Part shown: positions 1-14,000 of the stretch, piece by piece | How the letters are laid out: every line of letters starts with the position of its first letter | Numbering within the stretch: the stretch's first letter is position 1 | Assembly: GCF_964340395.1 (NCBI RefSeq) | Contig: NC_135558.1 | Location: 6,834,501 to 6,898,500, forward strand | Length of the DNA: 64,000 nucleotides | DNA from: Glandiceps talaboti | Taxonomy: Eukaryota > Hemichordata > Enteropneusta > Spengelidae | Direction: 5' to 3' | The notes under the pieces: generated by a model | Database searches by the model: none | What the model saw: the letters and a program-made list of their open reading frames with translations, nothing else | What the model was told of the DNA's origin: nothing | Made by a program: the position numbers and the translations under genes

Positions 1-717
1 TTCCAATAAAAAATCAGAACAAAACATTTCATTCAAACATAGACCCTACTCTCGTGTAGGGTCGAAGGACCAAACTTTGAATGTATATATTTGAAAGATT
101 GAAATACATGTAAGGTGTTCATCAAGTATTTCGTTTGTTCCATGGGTAGGTGATCCAGACTTGGTTGCCAACTTTTATCATTATCAATCAGGAAATGTAA
201 AATGTGCATGTTTATTTCAACATGGGGACTGACAATACATTTAAAAGGACTGCTTTACATGGTATACTGTTACAAGGTGAGGTTTCTCTGGAAAGTAGCC
301 AATGCCCCAATGTACACACCCGGCTATGAAAGCTGCTGACGGACATCAAACCGGGTGGTTGAGTATCAACACTCGGGTGGGGTGAAAGCTGTACAGCGTA
401 ACGATACCTCACGTTTTCAGAAGACATCCAATTTCACTCAAAATAACAAACGTGTCTGGTGAATTCCTACCCCAAATATTTAGTATAAAGTGCAAGTATC
501 AAGAAAACAGTTGTAATGGTATCTAGGAACATGTTTCGCATTTGTTATGTCACCCCTAAAATATCAATAGAATCGCCCTCTGTAAAAGTGAATGTGATTG
601 AAGACAATATTTAAATGTGAATAGTAGTAAAGAATTCGTGCCTAGCTTATATTGTGACATTTGTCCCATTTTACCTATACCTTGTACAACTCGCTTGTGC
701 CTTCTGAAAAGATAGGC
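1..717. other. Upstream region of the metalloprotease gene
   Basis: No coding exon was recognised. A 71-codon open frame on the minus strand (212-427) has no recognisable features. The last bases before the ATG presumably hold 5' UTR and promoter, but I see no clear TATA box or initiator at a convincing distance. A perfect 8-bp hairpin lies at 42-63. Confidence 0.5.
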
Positions 718-804
718 ATGGCTTTTACGCGAGTTTTTCTTCTGTTGGGCACCTACTTAGCCGTCCGGAACGTCTCCGCCGTACCCATTGGAAACTTGGA
801 TGCG
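718..804 (+). CDS. Exon 1: start codon and signal peptide
   Basis: Residues 1-29. The ATG opens MAFTRVFLLLGTYLAV, a short basic n-region and hydrophobic core, then NVSA, a plausible signal peptidase site after residue 21. The donor is GTAAGT at 805 and the exon ends in phase 0. I chose this start because it is the only upstream ATG giving a secretory leader that joins in frame to the prodomain. Confidence 0.85.
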
Positions 805-3800
805 GTAAGTATTACCTGAGAGATTTAACCTCACGTTTAAGGTGTGTATAGTACAACCTGTTCCACGCCCGATTTTACACGTTCACATTTGTAGTTGGGC
901 TTCCAATGGTCTGCAAAGTCGTGACCGGCACTCGCATGACATTTCAACTTTTACCTACAGAATTCAACCTTTTTTCGCTAATATTTGTAAACTGATCAAC
1001 AGGTTGTTGGGAAAACCGTACTGTCACTGAGTAAATAGAAATCACTATTTGTTGGGCGTCTGTTACAGATATAGTACGATGGAATCTTATTCATTCAATG
1101 TAAACGCCCAATACCTATTTGCAAGTGAACACATTTAATTGTTTCTTTTTGTTTATCTGCATTCATTACTATTACCTAGAGAAGATAGTTCTCTTACCGC
1201 GATACCATTACCACACAACGTGTCCCAACTTTAGAACTTTCACTAACAATCAATTACTTATTATGATCGCAAAACAAAATGCAAACTGTATTTCAAATTG
1301 TTTCGAAGTAACTAATGATAATTATTCAACGAGGAAAGTGGTATTAACTGTTACGAAAACTTTCGATCGAAAAGATAGGGAGTGGCCGATTGGCCCTCTT
1401 GAGTCAATCAAGGGACACGGTAATGAAGTTGTACGTATCACATATTACCAATGGGACCTGTGTATAAAATTTTCCACTAGGATGTCTTATTCTTTGTACG
1501 GTGGTATGCGTGAAATGTGAAGATTTTAAACTACTTAATCCGCCATGCGTGTCAAAGGTGGCTTTATAAATTTACTAACCTTGTCAAAGGGATCACAGCA
1601 GTGTGAACAGTAAACGTTCAATTATCTCTTTTTGAAAAAGCCCTATATATACTCCTGTGAACACGATTCCCTCACTACTGAACAGTTGTTTGTTTTTTAT
1701 ACACATGCGTATTTAACTTATATACACCTGATATTATTCGTTATATGTACCATAACCCCTGGTGCGTAATCCCCCTTGAGCCTTTCCTGATCATTACAAA
1801 TTGTAACTACAACTTAGGGTCATTCTAGTTGGATGTCCACACGTTATAGATCCGTCGAAAGACCTTGCCTGTAAATTTGTGTATATATGTGCTATTGAGC
1901 TTTTTATATAATTAACATAATGGTTCTGGGACGAGGTCGAAAACAAAAGTACCAACGACGAAGTCGTCATCATGCATGACCGATGCATAATATGCGTTTG
2001 ATCCAACTTTTAGATCATGGACGTATTAGGGGACGCGAGGTGGTACTTTCTTCACATCTCCTTGCTTTCTGCGCAAAATTCAAATTTCTCCTTCATCACC
2101 CTCGGAAATCACATCCCTCAATAGCTCATCTAAAAGTTATCGAATATCTATTATGCTAAATGACACCGACTTCCACTTTACTTTACACTGCAACTTTCAA
2201 GGTCAACGACAAACTTTTATCAGCTACCACCACCACCACCACCACCACCACCACCACCACCACCACCACCACCACCACATCATGAATGATGGATGGTCCA
2301 CCCGCGATTTAAGGTTTTGACAATAGATAGATACATTGCAAGAATTCTCTGTACTGCTTCCATCATTTGAATATTCAGAAACTCCAAATGACTAAGATGG
2401 AAACTATCATATATTGAAGCCATGCCCTTGGTTCAAATTTGCATAACAACTTTCGTAACAGAACGAACATGGAGTTCAGTTAAAAAAAACTCGTTAGGGA
2501 CAATGATCATAGAATAAAAAGAACCGATAAGTACAATGGTTTATTAATTGATAAAGAATTTGTTATTTGCATAATAAACTTCTCCAAATAACTCTTAAGG
2601 AGTCACTTCAGTTACTATCAAAATATTATCGCTCATTTTCATTATTTTTTCTCTTAACAGGTACCCGTCCACGAAGATTTGTCTCAATACTTTGGAAGGA
2701 GGGAGTTAAGAGAAGGTAACAAAATACAATGCTATTGATCTATTTAACAGTTTTCGACGAATATTTCGGGGAAATAGTGATTTTTAGAGATGAATGAGTA
2801 TTGCAATTAGTAAAGAAGATTTAAATACAACATACAACATCTACACAACATAACTCCACATTCAAGTGGTGACATGATACAGCCTATATAGTCAACTGCT
2901 GTATGTGTCTGCATTCTAGTTTATTTAGAATGGAAAACAAAAGAACCTTTACAATTCGGTTGATTGCTACGTATTATCTCCTCTCCTACTGTACATTGTA
3001 AAAAATACAGAGAGCATGTTGTGACATAACGTTTAAGCATGTTAAAGATAAAAAATGAATGACTAAATGATCGCCACAAATTTCAAGTGTAACTAAAGTT
3101 TCAAAACTATTGTTGTGCTTTGATGTATTCAAGGTCACGTGCGATGCTTATGGCAATAGAGTTCAAGGGAATTTGTACCAACTTCGACAATACTGACCTT
3201 AATCACCTGTCGACTGCAAGGTATCTTTCTGTGCGTAAAAACTCATATTAAACTTTTGTACACATCTCTGAAAAGAGAGAACACTGGTAGAAGACTGGTA
3301 AATTTGATATTGATGAAGAAATTCTAACTTTTTTTCTGAAATTTACGCCATGTCATGTTATGGTGAGGTATCACTCAAAATATACGACTAAAGTCAGAAT
3401 GCTATTTGCAGTGGTTTACAATCATGTTGACTTTTACACTGACAAGTGAGACTACATCAGGTTTGATCGCCACAAAAGTGTTATTTGAACTGTAACGCTC
3501 TGTACACTCCTTGATAAATAACTACGGCCTTTAACGGGTCACTTCAACCATTGTCAGTTTTTTTATAGGTTTTTCAGACAATAAATACGTGTGCTTTAAT
3601 GTTTGGTTTTGTAAAGAACGTACGAGATAAGGAATGTTGTCGCGAAGATACCCTCTACTTCCATCTCAAGTAGAAGATGTAAAATCTGTGTCATTGTATA
3701 CGTAGACGATTTGAACCATGGCTTGCATGCTTTACAAACTATGTGTCAAAAATCGTACATGGAATAAAATATAGGTCAAATCTAGGTCCCTCTTTCACAG

Positions 3801-6800
3801 AGACTATGTCAAAAAAGAAAACATAGTTTTAGGTACCAGAAGGTACACGTTTTAAGTATTATGGAATAACGTTATTTATCTTTAGTGTCTTGTTACAGAT
3901 AATTGGTTATGCAAGCGATTATAAATAGTAAGCCTTACTTTATATAGCTTTAGGGAATTTCTGCATTCAGTTGTATGTAGGGTCGTCATGTGATGTTTCA
4001 ATTATAAAGAGGAATCGGCCATCCACAGCGTAGTAGCAATTGTATTGTTGTCTATATCCACTGGTAAACAAGGGCCAAGCCTTGTTGGCATCAACCTGTT
4101 GTACATATTTGAATCTTATTATTCATACCGCACAGTCATGAACTAAAAAGCACACCACAAGTGTCTTTAAACGTAAATGCTAGCATTCCAACGTCATGGG
4201 TCTCGGACTGGACTTCAAGCATCTACTCAAAATTTTAAAAAAATCCTCTGAAAGTGTTCAACACAATAAATTAAATCTATATATAATTTGGCTGCTTAGA
4301 CAGACCTGACCTACGTAGATTAATATATGCAAGTTAAAAGTAAAGGCACTTGGGTTGTCAAATATTTTGCAATCCTTTAGAAAAAGGTAACCCCCTAGGC
4401 ACAACTGACTCTGCAAACTTCATCAAGCTTGCATTACAATAGATATGTCTTACATCATGGTAGACCTGCCCAGGTCGTTAGCCTAAAGCTTTTGTTTAGA
4501 ATTAAGACATTCGCGTTGATCTGACACTCAGTGAAATTAAAACTTGACATTTATTTGGCAGGACTGTATATTTTATCCTATATTTATCTATTCATTTATT
4601 TATTTATTTATTTATTTATTTGTTTATTTATTTATTTGTTTGTTTGTTTGTTTGTTTGTTTGTTGGTTGGTTGGTTTGTTGGTTTGTTTGTTGGTTTGTT
4701 TGTTTGTTTGTTTGTTTGTTTGTTTGTTTGTTTGGTTGGTTGGTTGGTTGGTTGGTTGGTTGGTTGGTTAAAACAGCGAATGGGTAACAGTTTTGTATAC
4801 TGTGTCTGTTCAGTGAAAGACTTCCTTTCAAAAAAGCTTGCGATGTACTACGTAATGTTTGCCGAAGCCTGAGGCAACTTGAACAAGGGCTCAAGATTGG
4901 TTACTTTCGATTTATCTGTGTTTCATAGAGTATTAAGTTTACTGTAAAATTCTAATTTTCACTTGGAGTCTACCCCCCCCCCCTTTTTTTTGGTGTGATT
5001 TCCGCTAATAAAACTGTTTGAAAATACTTTTCATTCATAGATACTATGCACACCTTCCTAAATAAGTGAAAATTAGGTCCACGAAAAAACATCTATGTTT
5101 GACAGCCTAACTTCTTCACACATAAATAATTTACACGAAACATTTTATGAATGAAAGTTATGCATATCATACTATGCACAAAAATCCAACTAATTTCCAC
5201 TGGTCGAACTAGTTCAAGTTACAAGAAGAACGCCTGGAATTGGAAGAGTTATTTGACGGGCTGCACTTAATCAGACTGTTTGTTGATGCGTACATATGCA
5301 TGTATATGCCATACTTAATGATTTATAAATTATCTCTTGTTATTAGATTATAAATTATGGGATATTCATGAAACAATACAATACCATACGATACGATACA
5401 ATGCAATGCAATGCAATGAAGTACAGTATACTACTGTGCAGTACAGGACAGGGTAGGGAATAGCAGTGCAGTACAGTACAGTATCAGACCATACCATACC
5501 ATACCATACCATACCATACCATGCCATGCCATGCCATGCCAAGCCAAGCATGATACCATACCATACCATACCATACCATACCATCCCATCCCATACAATA
5601 TAAATTACAATCGCCCTATCTAGTCTATATTATGTGTATGATATAATATACATACATAATGACATTGATTGGTCATAAAGTTTTGATTGTGATCTTTGTG
5701 AATGTCAGATGGTTTCTTATTTAGCATTTTACGACTTGCTTTGGCAAATTCGATGTGTATCTAAATGTTTTTTATAGATAGCATATTAAAGAAGTTTCCT
5801 TTGATTTTTAATGAAGATAAGAGCGATATACATATCAAAGTGTGGTAGGCGATTTCTTTCACTTTCTGATCAGATCGGAATTTCGAGAGCACTAGACGTG
5901 TTAAGCAGCCCATTGTCTAAAAGCTACAACACACTGTACTCGGCGATTGGTCTGAATAGTAGTGCATACCATAAACATTATCATAAACCTACGTTTCCTG
6001 AATTCTTTTTATCAAACGTTTAATCATCATTTTTCATTTTCCTAGTTCCAGAATATGAGGTAGTTCAGCCATGGCCATTAAGAAGGGTAAGGCGGTCCGC
6101 CGATGAAGAACAGGCAAAGAACCCAATAGAATACCTGTTTCACGCATTTGAGGAAGAGTTTCACCTTTCTTTAGAACCAGTGTATGACTTCTTCTCAGAT
6201 GGTTTATTAATTCAACATACTTGGAAGAATGGATCACAGCTTCGGGCTCCTTCTCTACACTGTTACTACCAGGGTGTATCTCTTAATCATAATGAATCCG
6301 TGGTGTATGCAAGTACCTGTGGTGGTGGATTGGTGAGTATTATACCCAACCATTGTTATATGTCTTTTATAATGCCCGAATGCTAATTTGTATTAGTACA
6401 ATGTTCACACACACATTCTACAATGTTTGCTGTACTTACGAATACATGACTTGTATAAATTCGTTGGTTTTCTACACCTCTTAGAGCAATGTACCCAATA
6501 TATTATATAGTTATGTTACCCAGTTCTAACCAATGACACGTGTCACGAATACTATGCCTTAGGCGTAAATATATGGAAACAATGACAGAACGCGTTGAAC
6601 AAACTTGATCATCACGATGATTCCAAGTGGATACACGATAGAATAAGCCCAAACTCAAACTTCATCTGAAGTGTGATATCTTTTACTATCACTGGATGTG
6701 TCAAAGGTGTGGCTGTACTCATAATTCTTACCTGGAGAACTAATCGAGTACCTAATATCCTCGTTAGGATTAATGACTGTGGTATCCACATTAAAATATT

Positions 6801-7954
6801 TACGACAGTCACTGTTCTAAGTGTCGGCAAATATCCGGTGTTCGAAGCGTGCATCTACATGATACTATAGCATAGACCACAGTCCCTCTGTACAAGTTGG
6901 GGTACTAACCAAGGTCTATGATGATACATAGACCTTCACTGATTTAAATGAGGTGCAGAAAAACGTAGGTAAAACAGTCCTCTAAGATGTAAAGTTCGGT
7001 TAACGTTTCGAGCAATAACTCGATATATGTCAATATTTCATAAAGAGTTATTGATCGAAACGTTACGCGAACTTTACATCGCAGAGGACTTTTTATCTAT
7101 GTTTTTTCTACACCCCTGTCTTCCTGTGATAGCCACACATTGAAAGTGATAGATTGTCGTCACCAGATCTAGGGGATGTGGGTGTATCGAATGAATCGAT
7201 TTCAACCATCGGACCAGGAAATAGCATTTAGTTGTCGATTTCAATCAGGCGATTAGTTCCGCATACTGTGCATAGCTTCAAAACATTTGTCAAAGTTAAA
7301 AAATCGTGTAATTATATATATATAGAAAAACTTATGTACTGAGTATGTGACATAGTTGAAACATGACCTTTTCCATGAAATGGAAATCAAACATTAGAAT
7401 ATTAGGTATAAAATTTGCATGAAAATTAGTATTTTATATATCAATATAGCCCATACATACATACCCACACATACATAGAGAGAGAGAGAGGGGGGGGGGG
7501 GGGCTCACATTACGTACCAGCGAGCGCTCGCCCGCCCAAACATGTACATATGCTAGTGTTATACGATCCGAGTTCTTTCATAGTATCGGTTTCCATACTA
7601 TGGTTATCAGATAACAATAGACGTGATTTAACAAAGCACTTATTTGCTTCTTTCTTCTGCAAATTTCCATTCTTGACTTTGGTGAGAGAATACCTGCAGC
7701 ATACAACTACTGCTGTATACAAATACCGCAGGCATTCAAAAAGTCCATTGCGTCACTGAGAAACAACAGTCTGAGAGAGTTCTACATTGACTAATTTGTA
7801 GGTCTTTCTATTCGAGAACAAAAAGTGTATGTAATATAGAGACAAGTACTAGTACTCAGTAACAAGGAGTGTTTGCCTCATAGGATATCTTCGTTAAAAA
7901 GAAACATCTCTGTAAATACTGTTATGATGCCAATGTTTTGTAAATTTATCTATT

Positions 7955-7994
<40 letters not shown>

Positions 7995-8003
7995 CAGAGA
8001 GAC

Positions 8004-8051
<48 letters not shown>

Positions 8052-11000
8052 TGGAGAGAGAGGGAGGGAGGGAGAGAGAGAGGGGGGAAGGGGGGAGAGG
8101 GAGAGAGAGGGAGAGAGGGAGAGAGAAATAAAGAAAAAGAAAGAACTTGGTCGAGAGAACATACAATCGACACGGACATTGTTATAACGCGATGTGGGTC
8201 ACATTAAAGTGTGCCGTCGTTAGTCCAGGTGAAAATCGATGTGTTAATGACATGATGATTTTTAACACTTGTAGGATTTTTTAACATAACTGCCGTGTCA
8301 TTAAGTGTAAGTTTAGATGGTGAAGATAAAAGACCAAGGTCACAGTTAACGTAACGTTACCATCAACAATATGATCCAAATACCACGACATTCCTGAATC
8401 AAAAGCTATTTCTTTCGGTTCAGCATGCAAAGAGAAAATCTATTATCTACAACATCCCATTGTTCCGAAAATAGAGTTTTCTTTGTTTCTTTCTTTGTTC
8501 TTTTCATAGTTATGAACGAACATTGTATTTTTACCCCTTCTTGTGTTGGCCATAAAAAAATCTTTAAATAGTTCGAATTCTATTGCACAGGATAATTTTG
8601 AAGACCGGTAATTTATTTTGAGTAACGCCCTCTGCGGCTCGTGAGGGCCCTCGAGTCGAGGTCACTAATACTTTGAGCATATTTATCGCGATTTTTTGTA
8701 CAAAATGCTCCCCAATTTATCGATATGCGAATAAAGCAACCTTTTCACATACCTGGGATATTGATAATGTCACAAGATTAGATCAGATTTTCACCACAGT
8801 GACGGTATTGTCTAACTCTATCTGAGTCTAAACTTAAGTTAATTCACATGTCTGCTTTGGAACCTGGGATACATGTAAGTCACGTGACATAACACATCTT
8901 GTGTTCCTTTACAGTCAGCAACTGTGCGTACAGTTGAAGCAGACTATCATATTCAACCAATGAAAGAAGACCACGTTTTAAAATACACAGAAGATTCAAG
9001 GGAACCACCTGCTCATATCGTCCACAAAGAGATGGCAACAAAGTCACAGTGTGCAATGAAAGGTGAGTGACTGAAAGACAAAAATGTAATAAAAATAATT
9101 ACCAAATCCCTATATTATGCAGCGTACTGTTGAGACCGTATCGATATACTAGTAAGCACCCCAAAGAACAATCTTGAAAAGGAGCCTTGAAGATTCTTCA
9201 CGTGACCCGGTTATCATTACTTCTTTGTAAAATGTTGACAGCTTGAAGAAGCAGCATGTCACAATAGAAGTGTGTTCTTGTTGCTCGTGAATAGTATCCC
9301 GGAATGGTACACACACATACTTTCAAAGTATTCTATTACAACTAGTAAATTGTTAGTTGTAGAGTGCTCATTAAATATCCGTCAAAATGTCATTTATAAG
9401 AGTGCCATAGAAATGCACGTGTTTACTTTACGTAAAGTAGCCGAAACTTTCGAATTGTATAGAAAAATGTACACCGTCATAGAAGTACTATTGAAAATTT
9501 GCCGGCTGCAAAGCGTTGCGATGTAATGTCCCTTACTTGCTGTTCGAGCGTATATAAATTAACACTAATATTATTTGTTGCATACAAGTATTAAGTAGCC
9601 ACGGGTAATTTTGCCTAACAAACCGAGCACATTGTCACTTTCTATTCGTGATTTTTAAAAAAGAATATCTTGTATGCAGTTCATGATTTCGAAATGCAAA
9701 CGACTTGTAGAAGAAGCTTAAACTTTATAATTACTATTCTCACCCACTATGTGATAACGAACATTGCATTGTCTTTTTTTATGCAGACGGGGAAACGGAA
9801 ACAAACTTCATCGATCGTAAAAGGCGATCTGTTGAAGACCTAGAAACAAAATACATTGAAGTCTACGTTGTAGCAGACGAAACAGTGAAACGAGAATATG
9901 GCGACAATACAGAATTCTACATACTTAGCATGCTCAATCAGGTAAGTTGTATAAGCAGACGACAGAACATTTCCCGCCATCAGTTCACCTCAAAACTCGT
10001 GTGCATACGAGGGTCGGTCTTTGCTCTCGGTCTCAAGCATTCAAAAACCCTGAAAACATTCAAATCTCATTTATGTTTGAGAAAAAAAACATTTGTTAAT
10101 GAATCATTTAACAAAGCAATTGCGTTCACAGTCCAACTTTTTGAACACGTCGCAAAATTGTTTTACCTTGTTTGGAGGTCTGAGTGTAAGCTTAACCAAT
10201 TCTCATAGGCAGAACGGATGGAAGTTTGTTGACCAAAACATATTTCATTCATTTTTTTTTTATTTCATAGGTGGCAGGGTTGTACAAGGACAAAACTATC
10301 GGTGCTGATATCAGGCTTCATGTGAACAAAGTTCAAATCTTAGAAGAAGCACTACCTGAGTTGGATGTCGACGACAACATCGAAGGAAGTTTGAAAAGAT
10401 TTTGTTCATGGCAACGTAACCAGAACGCTGACGTATCTCTCTTTATCACACGGTAGGCCACTGACATTTCAAAATTTCGACCATGTTTTCATTAATTTTG
10501 TTTATTCACATTGTACACAGTGACAAACGAATGAAACTTATAAAAAAATTAGTAGTTTAAACTTCGAACTATGATAGTTATGGTAGTAGTAGATAAATAA
10601 CCACCCTTCGCAAAGCTTTTGTAATATGTGATTTTTCGTTCGTTCATTTGTTCGTTCATTGTGAAGTTGTTGTTACTTTAATAATTCTAAAGTATTTATC
10701 TGTTTACAGACGGGATATGGCATTTGGTAATCACTATGACGTCACTGGCAACACTTACGACATCGGCGCAGCCTGTAATACAAACAAACGGTGCTCACTC
10801 GCAGAGGATCACGGTCCCAGTGGTCTTGTTTTCACGGTTGCTCATGAATTGGCTCACTTGTAAGTGTGTAGTTTAAATTAGTAAATACCAAACTGCTTCT
10901 CTGAATCCGCCTAAGCTAAGGAAAAAGAGTGTGTATCTTTTTATTTTATAATTTATTTTTCAAGTGTCAATTTACTGATAATAATAAAATTGTTTATGCG

Positions 11001-14000
11001 AGAATGAACGATGCGATTCATCATGGACTGCCGGGGTAAATTCTTCTCACAGAGTCGATGATGAATTCATGAAGAGACGTCAACGAAAATTTGGGATTCA
11101 CTTTGAGCTTCCAAGACCTTTTTTTGACTCTGTGAGAACAAATTTTCGCTTGTCAGTATTTTGCGAGTGTGTGATTTTATTATTCTTTGAGTCATAAACG
11201 GTAATAACTTTCACAAATTGTTGAATATTTTATTTTTTAAAAATGAACTTCTTTATTTTTGACAGACTTGGTATGAGTCATGATGGCAACGCTGAATGCA
11301 TAGACAATGGAAACATTATGTCTCCAAGTGATTCTGGAGGCAAAGAAGCCTTCAGATGGTCTGAATGCAGTAGAAATAGTTTACAACAGTGGCTAAGGTA
11401 GGATTTCGCGATTTTAAAACGTTCGTTCTGTTTAGTCACACTTTGTAATCCAATGCGGCTTAATTGAAAAGTCAAGGTGCACCGGTGATATTTCCATCGT
11501 GTATAGACTTACGTTCTCATCATGCTTTGAAGAAAAAAAAGTAAGTTTATCACTTTTTTTGTGTGCATTTCCTTTCCACCGACTAGTCCAAAACGTTCTA
11601 CATAGCAGCATGTAAAACGTTACAATATTCTAATTTGTTGGAGAGCTCTAGAAAACAAGCTGCTGACGTTTCGCACATGCAAAGTGTTTTTTCTTAAACT
11701 TTAGTAAACAACCTTTGACCCAACTTGAAACCGAGGCTATGTAAACATGGCGGTAAGTTCGAGGCATTTTGCGATAGAGGCAGTACGCGCGTTGTCGAGT
11801 TTGCAGACATGAGAGTTGCCAGTAACGCATGTGACTGGTAAACAACGCCTGTGTCTGGTTTAATACATATTCGGGTTTACGCCTGCGCATTTTGCACACG
11901 TTACAATTTGTTTGTGTATATAGTTATTCACATCATGCACATGTGTCACTTGTACTTCACGTGCAGTGCTAGTGCTCCTTCAAGTCACAGAATTGTCTGT
12001 GTTCCAGTCTAGATGTATACATCGCGAGAGCGTAGTGCAAGTGCGAACCAGAGGTGCGAACTTTCACGGTAAGTTGACCCCTGTTCTTTCATCGACAAAA
12101 ATGTACATGTGTCACTATTATTAGAAAAACTATGCGTGTGTCTGGATCACAACAACTTGTAATTGTGTGCTAATAAGTATACACTATTCCATGATGGCAA
12201 TATTCTACTCTATTTCGACCGTAATACAAAACAATCAATATTGGCAGCTGAATATTCCGGAGCAATCGCCGGCAACGATAACTTTGAATATTGTATATAC
12301 CCAAATAACGTCATTATTTTGTATGATCATCATAGATAGCATTCTTGAATAGAATCTTAGCTCACGTCACAAGGGACTGATTCTCCATTGTCAGAAACGT
12401 TTCCCGTAATATCAAGCAGGACATGCAGTTTAGAAAGTAGTGTGTTTGTCGCTAGTATAGACCCATCCCTATGCATTGTCTCACTCTGAGTTGTAACACA
12501 TAAACACAGATAAAGATAAGATAACGAGGTGTAACATTTATTATGCGTACATGATTATGAATGCATCTTTATGCTCAAAATACAATGTACAAAGCAATTG
12601 ACACAAGTACAATTAACATTCTGTGGGTTTAAAATGGGCCATATAATGAGTTTTGAATAAACACAGCTGTTGGAATGAACGATGTTTTGAAGAGAACCAT
12701 GCAAGATTGTGTATACATAGACAGTTTTCTGAGCTTTCCTAGTGACTAGCATGAAGTTTAACAACAGACATTGATACTGGTAGTAGTACTGTATTCTCAG
12801 CTGTGTCTACAGTCAGTCAATCTTTACATGCATGGTAAAGCATACAAAAATAACATGCAGAAATAAAATGATTAAAATATATTCTTTTAACCAACTGATG
12901 GAGCACTGTTTACATCGACTAGAAAGTTTCCAAGAGGAAGTCTATCATCTGAGGTCAAAATATGCAGAAACTGAATGAAAATTTGAATTATCTAATGAAA
13001 AAGAAGAAGAATAAGTGCCTTTCTTTAATTTGTATAATGAGAATAAAGCATGAAATGATGAAATTCATCTTCTACCGCATAATTTGACAAAATTTAAAGA
13101 TTCTTTCATCATGTACAGGAATCTTAGGAGTACACCATCTCCCCAACTCAATATAAATATTATAATCCAAAATTCTAAATTTAGTCACTAGTCTTCTACC
13201 AACTGGATTTTTAATTTGCAGAAGATGTTTCTCAAAACCAAAAGCTGTTTTAAATAATCTAAATGTTCTCATTTTGTTTTTATTAGTACTTTTTTCTTCT
13301 AATGTCATTATGTAATTCCCTGTACCATGATTACAAAATTCTAGACATAAGTCATAAAATTATGATGAACCTTCCTAGTATAATTAAACCTGCAAAGATT
13401 TGACCACACACTGTTCTCATTATATTTAACAAGTAAGTTTCTAATAATAAAATATAAATACCCCATGTTGAATAACACATAGAACAAATGTAGGCTGCTC
13501 ACAATAAATTGTCCATCGACAATTAATCTATACCAATACTTTAACAGAAGTTTAATTACAGTGAAATTAGTGGGGAAATGACCTAATTCTCCAACAATAC
13601 CACATCTTGATATCTTATAAGAAACCCAAAGTAGAAATCTATAAAAAGAAAAAAAAAACATCAACAAGAATCTGAAAATTTCTCAATTTCATAACCCCAA
13701 ACTTCACATCTGTAAGTCACAATAGCAACAATTAAACAATCAAAGAGATCTAAAGCCACATCAATAGAAATACTCTAGTTAGAAGAAATAGTTATACATG
13801 AACTTAAGAGAGCTCTCGTGGATTTACACTTCAAGTTATTGAGGTTTTGTTTAAATTTACTGTTAGAAGAAATAATGATACCAAGAAAACAGTATTCTCT
13901 TAGGCTTACATTGTCGAGAGTAAAATTATAAAAAATAAAATTTGGATTTCCTGTATTTACATATGACCTTGATTTCTTAATGTTGATTATTATTTTCTAC

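Larger units (their letters stand above)
2716..6045 (+). other. Intron 2
   Basis: Contains a TTTA/TTTG/GGTT tetranucleotide block (4592-4769), a CATAC-like pentamer block (5373-5600) and otherwise unrecognised AT-rich DNA. No exon-like segment with splice sites and family similarity was found. Confidence 0.7.
6333..8914 (+). other. Intron 3
   Basis: Holds a MITE-like inverted repeat (6953-7114), an (AG)n plus poly-G tract (7476-7503) and a long (GA)n block (7955-8127). I recognise nothing in the rest. Confidence 0.7.

Noticed and set aside
1119-1520. 133-codon open frame in intron 1
   Set aside because: No recognisable domain, AT-rich codon use like surrounding intron, no splice sites joining it to the gene.
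7946-8187. Arg/Glu-rich and Ser/Leu-rich open frames
   Set aside because: Products of the (GA)n tract on both strands.
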